The notes under the pieces are model-generated. The model searched no databases, was not told the origin of the DNA, and saw only the letters and a list, made by a program, of their open reading frames with translations. From contig CM047806.1 in assembly GCA_026214975.1 (NCBI GenBank), positions 51,291,947 to 51,355,946 of the forward strand: a stretch of 64,000 nucleotides of DNA, in the 5' to 3' direction. Shown here piece by piece: positions 57,511 to 64,000 of the stretch. Within the stretch, counting starts at the first letter, position 1; each line of letters opens with the position of its first letter. The translations under genes and the position numbers were made by a program. This stretch comes from Gentiana macrophylla. Its lineage: Eukaryota; Streptophyta; Magnoliopsida; Gentianales; Gentianaceae.

Positions 57511-58500
57511 ATACTAGGGGGAAAGGGCCAGAAGGACAAAAAAATCATAAATGGGGATAGAAGGCTATGACTACATGTTATGTGATTAAAAAGGACAAAT
57601 TCATAATAATTGGACAAAAGTACCCTTTTACACATTAAACACGTAGGAACGCTAGATAAAGTGTAGTAACAGTCAAAAAACAAGCAGTAACAGCAAAGAA
57701 ACAAGTAGTAACAGCCCATAAAATGTAGTAACATCCTATGAAAAAGTAGTAACATCCAATAAACAAGTAGTAACAGCCAATAAACAAGTACTAACAGGCA
57801 AAAAACAAGTATTAACAACCTATAAAATGTAGTAACGGCCAATAAACAATTATTAACAGCCCGTAAAAATAGATAAAGTTACATCAAAAAATGTCGTAAC
57901 GTTAAAAAATTAATAGTAACAACCCTAAATCCTAAACTTTCTCAACAAAAAAAACAGCCTCCGATCTCTTGGCCGGAAATTGGATTCGGTTGGAGCAATG
58001 GCCGGAGCAGTCGAAGAAGGCAAGGAGGTGCCGTTGTGGTGCTGATTGGAGGCGAAGTGCTGCTGCTGAGGAGCTGAACCCCTACAGGGTGAGTGGCTGC
58101 CATAGAAACCGGTGCAATTGCAGGGAAGAAGGAGTTACAGTTCGAAGCCGGCTGAGAGTGGCGGCGGAGTTTAAGATTTTGATCGGAGATCAAGCAGCAG
58201 CCATATTTCTTCGTCGGAGATCTCTCCCTCTCTTTCTTCGTCCTCTGTCCACCAATGGCTGCCTCCCCTTCTCTGCAAAATTCTCATCTTCCTCTGCTTA
58301 TTCTCTGTTCAGACCGGCCACCGGAACCAGGCGGTTTTCTTCGTGATCGGCGTAATCAATGGATTGAATGTTGTAACCGGAATCAAGGGATTGATATTGT
58401 TGTAACCCTAAATGCTAAAATCAATGGATTGGCTGATTAATAAGAATTAGAAAAAGGGTATATTGGTAAGTTTACGCAAGTTTTGTCCTAATCAATAATC
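57510..58500. other. GC-richer insertion inside the hAT
   Basis: Breaks the A-rich repeats. It begins GGGGGAAAGGGCCAGAAGGA, similar to the MITE start at 59773, and ends before AAACCTATAAATACTATAAA, where the repeats resume. It contains an array of about ten GTAGTAACAGCC(A)AATAAACAA units of roughly 21 bases (57661-57870) and a GC-rich stretch (57960-58340) with overlapping ORFs on both strands (57969-58346 plus, 57942-58193 minus). None of these has a domain I recognise. It could be a captured gene fragment or a Mutator-type MITE. Confidence 0.5.
57661..57870. repeat. ~21-bp minisatellite (AAACAAGTAGTAACAGCC)
   Basis: Around ten degenerate units built on AGTAACAGCCAATAAACA. No coding sense. 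Confidence 0.8.
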
Positions 58501-58732
58501 AGCTTCCTTGGATCCCGATAAATAAATTAATCCGTCATTCTCGACAAAAACCTATAAATACTATAAAAACATATGAAAAGACTATAAAAGAATACAAAAA
58601 ACAATAAAAACCTATAAAAAAAAACCATAACAACACTATACAAAACTAAAAAAAAAAACTATAAGAAACTATAAAATACTATAAAAATGTATGAAAAAAA
58701 CTATAAAAGTCTAAAAAAAAAAAAATAAGAAC

Positions 58733-59765
58733 TACGTACGCTTTGATTTTTTTATATGTGTCGTGCCTCCGACACGATTACATATAAAAGATACGTAGGC
58801 AACCGAATTACCGGTACAAGCGTTGAAAAAATAACATAATTTACATATAAGAAAAACAACACAATATATCTCACGTAATATTTAATAAAACAACATTTTT
58901 AATCAACGTATACTTAAAACCGACTAAAAAAACTATAAGAAACTATAAAATACTAAAAAACCTATAATAATAATAAAAAACTAATAAAATGTAAGAAAAA
59001 AACTATAAAAGACTAAAAAAAAACAATAAGAACTACGTTCGCTTTGATTTTTTTATATGTGTTGTGTCTGTGACACGATTACATATAAAAGATACGTATG
59101 CAACCGAATTACCGGTACAAGTGTTGAAAAAATAACATAATTTACATGCAAGAAAAATAACATAATATATCTCACGTAATATTTAATAAAATAACATTTT
59201 TAATCAATGTATACTTAAAACCGATTAAAAAATTTATAAGAAACTATAAAATACTAAAAAAACCTATAATAAAAAAACTATAAAAAAAAACTATATAAGA
59301 CTAAACAAAAAATAATAAGAACTACGTTGGCATTGATTTTTTTATATGTGTCGTGCCTCCGACACGATACATATAAAAGATATGTAGGCAACTGAATTAC
59401 GGGTACAAGCGTTGAAAAAATAACATAATTTACATATAAGAAAAACAACACAATATATCTCACGTAATATTTAATAAAACAATATTTTTAATCAACGTAT
59501 ACTTAAAACAGACTAAAAAACTATAAGAAACTATAAAATACTCAAAAAAAACCTATAATAAAAAAAAGTATAAAACCCTATAAAAAAAACTATAAAAGAC
59601 CAAAAAAAACATTAATATTTTTTTATAAAACTATAAAAGACCAAACATACGTTCGCTTTTGATTTTTTTATATGTGTCGTGTCTCCGACACGATTACATA
59701 TAAAAAATACGTAGGAAACCGAATTAGCGGTACAAGCGTTGAAAAAATAACATAATTTACATATA
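58733..59765. repeat. ~300-bp tandem repeat with a conserved hairpin, 3-4 copies
   Basis: Units start near 58733, 59031, 59320 and 59646 (spacing 298, 289, 326). Each holds TTTTATATGTGTCGTG..TCCGACACGA..ACATATAAAA, which can form a stem (ATATGTGTCG against CGACAC..ACATAT), followed by ACCGGTACAAGCGTTGAAAA and ACTATAAGAAACTATAAAATAC. The fourth unit is cut short by the MITE at 59773. Confidence 0.88.
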
Positions 59766-59772
59766 ATTAAAT

Positions 59773-60003
59773 AAGGGATCGCGGGCTAGAAGGACAAAAT
59801 AAGATACAAAATGGAAAAAAAAAAATGACAAGAAAAGATATTTGGTTGAGAAGACAAAACGCGCGTCATTCTTACATGTGTTACTACATGTTGCTACAAC
59901 CACATGTGTAGTATGAGACAGCGTTTTTCTTTTCTCAACCACAATTTTTTTTGTGTCCTTTTTTCCCATTTTAGATTAAAAGTGGTACTTCACAACCTTT
60001 TCC
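59773..60003. mobile_element. Probable Mutator-type MITE (231 bp)
   Basis: Flanked by a perfect 9-bp duplication TAATTAAAT (59764-59772 and 60004-60012). Its ends are only weakly inverted (AAGGGATCGCGGG against GGAAAAGGTTGTG). Internal inverted segments: GGTTGAGAAGACAAAACGC against GCGTTTTTCTTTTCTCAACC. No gene. It interrupts the last hAT-internal repeat unit. Confidence 0.65.
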
Positions 60004-60428
60004 TAATTAAATAATTTACATATAAAGAAAATAACACAATATTAATATTATATTTAAAACTGAATAAAAAACTATTTATAAAAATATATATATTACATTC
60101 GTTTTAGTAATTGTAGTGAAAATAATAGTAATTTGTTATTGTAGTGAAAATAATATGTATTATATGAAAATGTAAAAAAATGTATTATATGAAAAATGAA
60201 AAAAAAAATATTAATATGCTTTAAAACCGTAGTCTGAATCGTGATCTGAACCGAAAGGAAACCGTGTGAAAGTGCGAATCAGATTGAATCAAGAATCACC
60301 GGCTTAAAATAACCGGCGATTCATTTCAACCGGGATTAAAACCGCAGCACCAACTAAATTTAAAAAAAAAGCTGGGATTCCGGTCGGGTAGCCGGTCCGG
60401 TTGGGCATTTGGACAGGTCTATTGAGAC

Positions 60429-60870
60429 CTAGTCTCCATTTTTTCCGATCCCGTGAGCCTCCCTTCCGCTAATTCTTTCTCCACTGCAATTATTTCCGCT
60501 GCCGTCCTGTTCCGTCGATTTTGATTTCGGTTCTTCTTCTTCTCCCTGATCCTTCCGACTTTCCCCTCTTGCGCTCCTCCTCCTTCCCCTTTTTTTTTTC
60601 TTCCCGCTTCGCCGGTCTCACATTCTTTCCGGCCATCTCCCCCGCCTGTAGCATCCTGCTGTATTGCTGACGTTTTCGTTTTCTTTTTCTTTTTCTTTGA
60701 AAATATTGCTGCCCTTTTCAAGGTTACGAATACTGTGGTGCTTTGCTGTAATACCCATTTAGTTAAATTTCCCTTTTATTTCCCGTCAGCCAAACCCAAA
60801 ATAAAAATAAAAAATAAACCACAAAAAAGAGCCAAAAATAACAAAACCAAAAACAAAAACAAAAAAAAAC
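60429..60870 (+). other. Leader of copia G after the hAT
   Basis: Continues copia G between primer site and gag ATG. Pyrimidine-rich (CTTTTTCTTTTTCTTTG near 60685), then A-rich before the ATG at 60871. The minus-strand ORF at 60419-60721 is a low-complexity Lys/Gly/Glu artefact. Confidence 0.6.
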
Positions 60871-61850
60871 ATGTCGGCTGATCCAACTAGCCCGACCTCC
60901 CCTGGTAAATCTCGGCCTTCCTATCAACCGAGACCTTATCTCGGCAAGTGTCAGTTCTGTGGAATACATGGTCATTCCGCCAAACGATTCCCGACCTATA
61001 CTTTCTTTCAGCAGATGTATCCCGCCCGCCCTTCAACACCTCGACCTCCTTCTCCTCGGGCACACCCGGCTCAGTCCAATTCGGCTCTGTGGATGCTTGA
61101 CAGTGGGGCGTCTCATCATATGACCATGATCTCAGTCTGTTATCACTTCCTGAACTTTATGCGGGTGGTGATGCCATTATTATCGGTGACGATAGCTCTC
61201 TTCCTATATCTCATATTGGTTGTGCAACTCTCCATTCCCCTACTTCTACGTTTCGTTTATCTAATGTTTTATGCGTTCCCACCCTTTCACAACATTTGTT
61301 ATATGTTTCAAAATTCTGGTCTGACAATAATGTCACCATTGAATTCTTACATGATTCGTTCCTTGTGAAAGACCCACACACAGGCACATGCCTCCATCAG
61401 GTCCACGCTAGAGATGGAGTCTATTATTGGTCCAGTAGTCCCTTTTTTGCATTTTCAGCCACTAAAGCTTCTTCCACCACATGGCATCATCGTTGCGGCC
61501 ATCCTGCCTTTCCTGTTATTCATCACTTAGTTAAAACAAACAATTTGATATATCTTCTATTGCTTTTTCCCCTTGTGATGCGCGTCTGCGTAATAAAAGT
61601 CATAGGTTGCATGTTGGTGATTCTACTTTACGTTCTTCCCGTCCCCTTGAAATTATTTACTATGATGTTTGGACTTATCCACTTTATTCTGTTGATGGCT
61701 TCAAATACTATGTTATTTTCGATGATCATTTCACACGTTATGTCTGATGTGCATGAACTCGTAAATCTGATGTGCATGCTGTGTTTGAAAATTTTACCCT
61801 ATATGTCGAAAACATTTTTTCTGCTAAGATTAAAATTGATGTGATCCAGC
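60871..61850 (+). pseudogene. Copia G truncated gag-protease-integrase
   Basis: The ATG at 60871 leads after about 30 residues into a zinc knuckle (CQFCGIHGHSAKRF; the fourth zinc ligand is Phe instead of Cys), so most of gag is deleted. The protease motif LWMLDSGASHHM is at 61087-61122. A shifted frame carries the gag-pre-integrase region (61296-61530: TTWHHRCGHPAFPVIHHLV) and the start of integrase near 61650 (YDVWTYPLYSVDGF in a third frame). The similarity ends near 61850. Not functional. Confidence 0.8.
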
Positions 61851-61859
61851 CTGAGAAGA

Positions 61860-62140
61860 ATGAAGGGTAGAGCAATGATGGACATGAATAAATTAATTAG
61901 AAGTCTTTTATTTGATTTTTGTGTCAATAAGGCCAGCCCATTTGTTTGGGGCGCGACTTTAGTCCTGTGTATTATTTTATGCTGTTTTTAAGTAGTAATA
62001 GGCCAAAAACCCATTAAGGGAGTTGACTATATGTTAGTATATTGGGTTAAGTCTTTATTTTTAGCAAATAAAAGCCATTTGGGCTTATTACAGTCAAGTT
62101 AGGCCCACTAGAAAATAAAGTGGCGAAAATTATTAAGTAA
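61860..62140. other. No gene recognised
   Basis: AT-rich sequence between copia G and copia H. Phrases such as AATAGGCCAAAAACCCATTA and AGTTAGGCCCACTAG suggest LTR or intergenic sequence, but I found no partner copy. Confidence 0.4.
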
Positions 62141-62565
62141 TTTGTTATTACGGATCGATCAAGAAGTGATGGTGATTGTGAGTAAAGATAAAAGATAAAA
62201 AAAAAGTAAACAAACACAGAAACAAGAAGAATACAGATTTAACATGATTTTCGGCAATGCGCCGACTACTCCACGGATAAACGAGGATATTTTATTATCA
62301 CCAGGAAGTTACATCAAGTTACAATTAATACAAATGGTATTATAGCCTTGGGAATCCAACCCTAACCGACTAAACAGACAACCCAGTAAATGACTGAAAT
62401 ACCCCAAAAGTAACTTAGATAAAACCCGAATAAACATGCAACCACGTGTGTTCCCAAGTCCATTGAGGCTCAGCAGACTTGTCTTCAGTAGGCTTGCCAT
62501 CAGCAGGCTGATCAACCCTGCTGAACACCAGACTCAGTAGCATTGTTTAAGTCACCATTACAAAT
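62140..62565 (-). repeat. Candidate 3' LTR of copia H
   Basis: Read on the minus strand, the end of the RNase H coding sequence is followed by a purine-rich tract (complement of ATCTCCACCTTGAC, 62566-62579) and then this region, which is non-coding. The left limit is a guess: no second LTR lies in the window. Confidence 0.45.
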
Positions 62566-62579
62566 CTCCACCTTGACTT

Positions 62580-63262
62580 CAACTTCATGCAAACTGACCA
62601 GATGCACAACCAAGTGCCAGAAATCCTCCTTGTCTTCAGATTTGAATACCTCAGCAGACCTCCACCTTCAGCTGAGTATTCCCAGATTCAAATTAACGAC
62701 TTTGGATATTCAAAGAAGTCCGCATAATAACCGAAACTTGCTCCTTGTAACTGGTTTAGTGAACATATCAGCAGGATTCACATCAGTGCTGATCTTTTCC
62801 ACTTTAACCCTCCTCTCATTCCTCTGAAAATGGTACCTCACATCAATATGCTTGGTTCTCTCATGATGAACCTTATTCTTAGCCAAACATATTGCACTAA
62901 GACTGTCACAATACAATCGAGTCTAATCTTGATGCAGACTCAGATCATTGACTAGCCATTTCAACCAGATTGACTCCTTTGCTGCTTCTGTCAGTGCCAT
63001 ATACTCTACTTCAGTAGTAGATAATGTCACTGTACCTTGTAAAGTTGCCTTCCAACTTACCAAAGAATCACCCAAAGTAAACACATACCCAGACATAGAC
63101 CTCATGCTGTCCACATCAGCAGTATAATCAGAATCACAGTACCCTGTGACATGATATTTTGAGTACCACCTCCATAAATGAGTCCAATATCTGATGTACC
63201 CCTAAGGTACCTGAATATCCTCTTTACTGCTTTCCAGTGTTCCTTTCTAGGTTGAGCATGCT
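62580..63262 (-). pseudogene. Copia H RNase H-end fragment (minus strand)
   Basis: Read right to left. RFRYLRGTSDIGLIYGG-like residues start near 63240. Then (62923-63114) come SMSGYVFTLGDSLVSWKATL, GTVTLSTTEVEYMALTEAAK and ESIWLKWLV. After a TAG at about 62922, CDSLSAICLAKNKVHHERTK and HIDVRYHFQR follow, ending CGLL near 62713. It is the same family as outer copia A (compare 14140-14410) but much better preserved. An insertion cuts it at about 63262. Confidence 0.85.
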
Positions 63263-64000
63263 GGATATACAAAAACCCGAATCCGGATCCGATCTATAAT
63301 TGGATCGTCAGATCTGATTCTCAGCACCGATCGAGACACTCGATCTAGCACAGCGGAAGCTACGAATAAAATCGCATACGATTTTACCACGATTCGATTC
63401 GCATAAATAATTAATAACTACAAGAAGGTTAGTAGATTTACCCAAACCGGAGAGAGATGATAAATCGTCTGAGAGGGAGAAACCGTGATCTTCCGGATTT
63501 TATCTCCAAGCGACGACTGGTGGGCGTCGATCCTCGCCGTAGAACCTCCTCGAATATGCACATTCTTAATGACTAAGGCAATAAACTAATTTTTCTTCCT
63601 TTTTATTTGATGTGTGGCGCCAATATTGAAGTGTGTATTGTGTTGGGAGGAACTCTCTTTATACAGGAAAATAACTAGTCAAGAGAGTTATCATTTTCAC
63701 ACCACAAAAACTTATTCCCATAAGGAAAAGATATTTTTCCCACAAAATAAGAGATAATTCCCAAAAACTCAATCTCTTAATTTTCCATTAATTATCCAAC
63801 AAATAGATAATTAATTAATCACACATATGAGATAATCTAGGAAAATTTCTTCACCCAATTTATCCATATTTGGGGCGCCACTTACATCATCATTTTTAAT
63901 AGAAAATGTATTTTCTATTTTACATATTATTTACCAAATAAATAATATTGCATATTCATTAAATAGACCAACTATTTAATTTATTCTCTAGGTTCCATAA
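63262..64000. mobile_element. Unidentified insertion, left end (runs past window)
   Basis: Copia H similarity stops abruptly at CTAGGTTGAGC and new sequence starts TGCTGGATATACAAAAACCC. The TG start and the TTTATACAGGAAAATAACTA stretch near 63657 suggest an LTR, but I cannot see its end or a target duplication. No ORF of note. Confidence 0.4.

Larger units (their letters stand above)
54109..60420 (+). mobile_element. hAT transposon (6.3 kb)
   Basis: Flanked by a perfect 8-bp target duplication ATTGAGAC (54101-54108 and 60421-60428), inserted in the leader of copia G. The termini are weakly inverted (AGAGGTGGCCAAA against AGACCTGTCCAAA). The subterminal regions share CCGGTTGAACCGGCCCAAC / GCCGGTCCGGTTGGGC. 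It encodes a BED-finger hAT transposase (54676-57120) and carries extensive A-rich tandem repeats, a MITE and a GC-rich insertion in its 3' half. Confidence 0.88.
53938..61860 (+). mobile_element. Deleted Ty1/copia element G, split by an hAT
   Basis: The 5' LTR at 53938-54088 is followed directly by a methionine-tRNA primer site (TGGTATCAGAG, 54089). The hAT element enters 12 bases later (54109). After the hAT the leader resumes and a short gag-pol remnant begins at ATG 60871. The element is cut off within integrase near 61850, and no 3' LTR was seen. The right border is approximate. Confidence 0.82.

Noticed and set aside
57942..58346. Arg- and Ala-rich ORFs on both strands
   Set aside because: No domain recognised; GC-rich sequence gives long open frames by chance. 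Kept only as a possible captured fragment.
60419..60721. Minus-strand ORF rich in Lys, Glu and Gly
   Set aside because: Complement of a pyrimidine-rich leader in copia G; low complexity.

Overview
This window is nuclear DNA from a flowering plant, probably a eudicot with a repeat-rich genome. The evidence is AT-rich sequence, GT-AG introns, a plant-type family 4 rhamnogalacturonan lyase, and dense plant transposon families (Ty1/copia, tRNA-Asp-primed non-coding LTR elements, hAT, Mutator-like, Stowaway, MITEs). I saw no bacterial-style operon, tRNA, rRNA or CRISPR array.

Layout. Positions 1-14410 are a three-layer nest of LTR retrotransposons. A degenerate copia element (A) is split by a full-length copia element B (1314-12441, target duplication GAATC). 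B is split by a non-coding LTR element C (3942-10005, minus strand, target duplication ATCCT). Positions 15669-37125 hold the only clear host gene, the last nine exons (440 codons) of a rhamnogalacturonate lyase. All its splice junctions and reading phases agree, although one intron is 4.6 kb and another 12.5 kb, both full of transposons (hAT and Mutator-type MITEs, a Stowaway, a 3.9-kb hAT, a copia fragment, a 4.8-kb copia, fold-back elements). Its first exons lie before the window or are lost.

Positions 38168-53716 are a large Mutator-like element (MULE). It carries two convergent genes: a plant mobile domain (PMD/MAIN-like) gene on the plus strand, and a FAR1-type DNA-binding / MULE transposase / SWIM / OTU-protease gene on the minus strand. 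Three arrays of short imperfect palindromes (AACGTCAG...TGACGTT) lie in the first intron of each gene and between the two 3' ends. A second tRNA-Asp-primed non-coding LTR element (44016-50241, target duplication GTATC) splits the transposase gene just before its OTU domain. Positions 53938-61850 are a deleted copia element carrying a 6.3-kb hAT (54109-60420) that itself holds a MITE and internal tandem repeats. Positions 62100-63262 are the 3' end of a minus-strand copia of the same family as A, broken by an unidentified insertion that runs to the window end.

Most transposon genes here are broken by stops and frameshifts. The two LTRs of each non-coding element disagree mainly near CAG/CTG triplets, and two of the frameshifts in the PMD gene sit at the same triplets. 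Some of the breaks may therefore be sequencing errors at methylated sites rather than real mutations. The most interesting object is the MULE: its two-gene cargo, its OTU fusion and its mirrored palindrome arrays.
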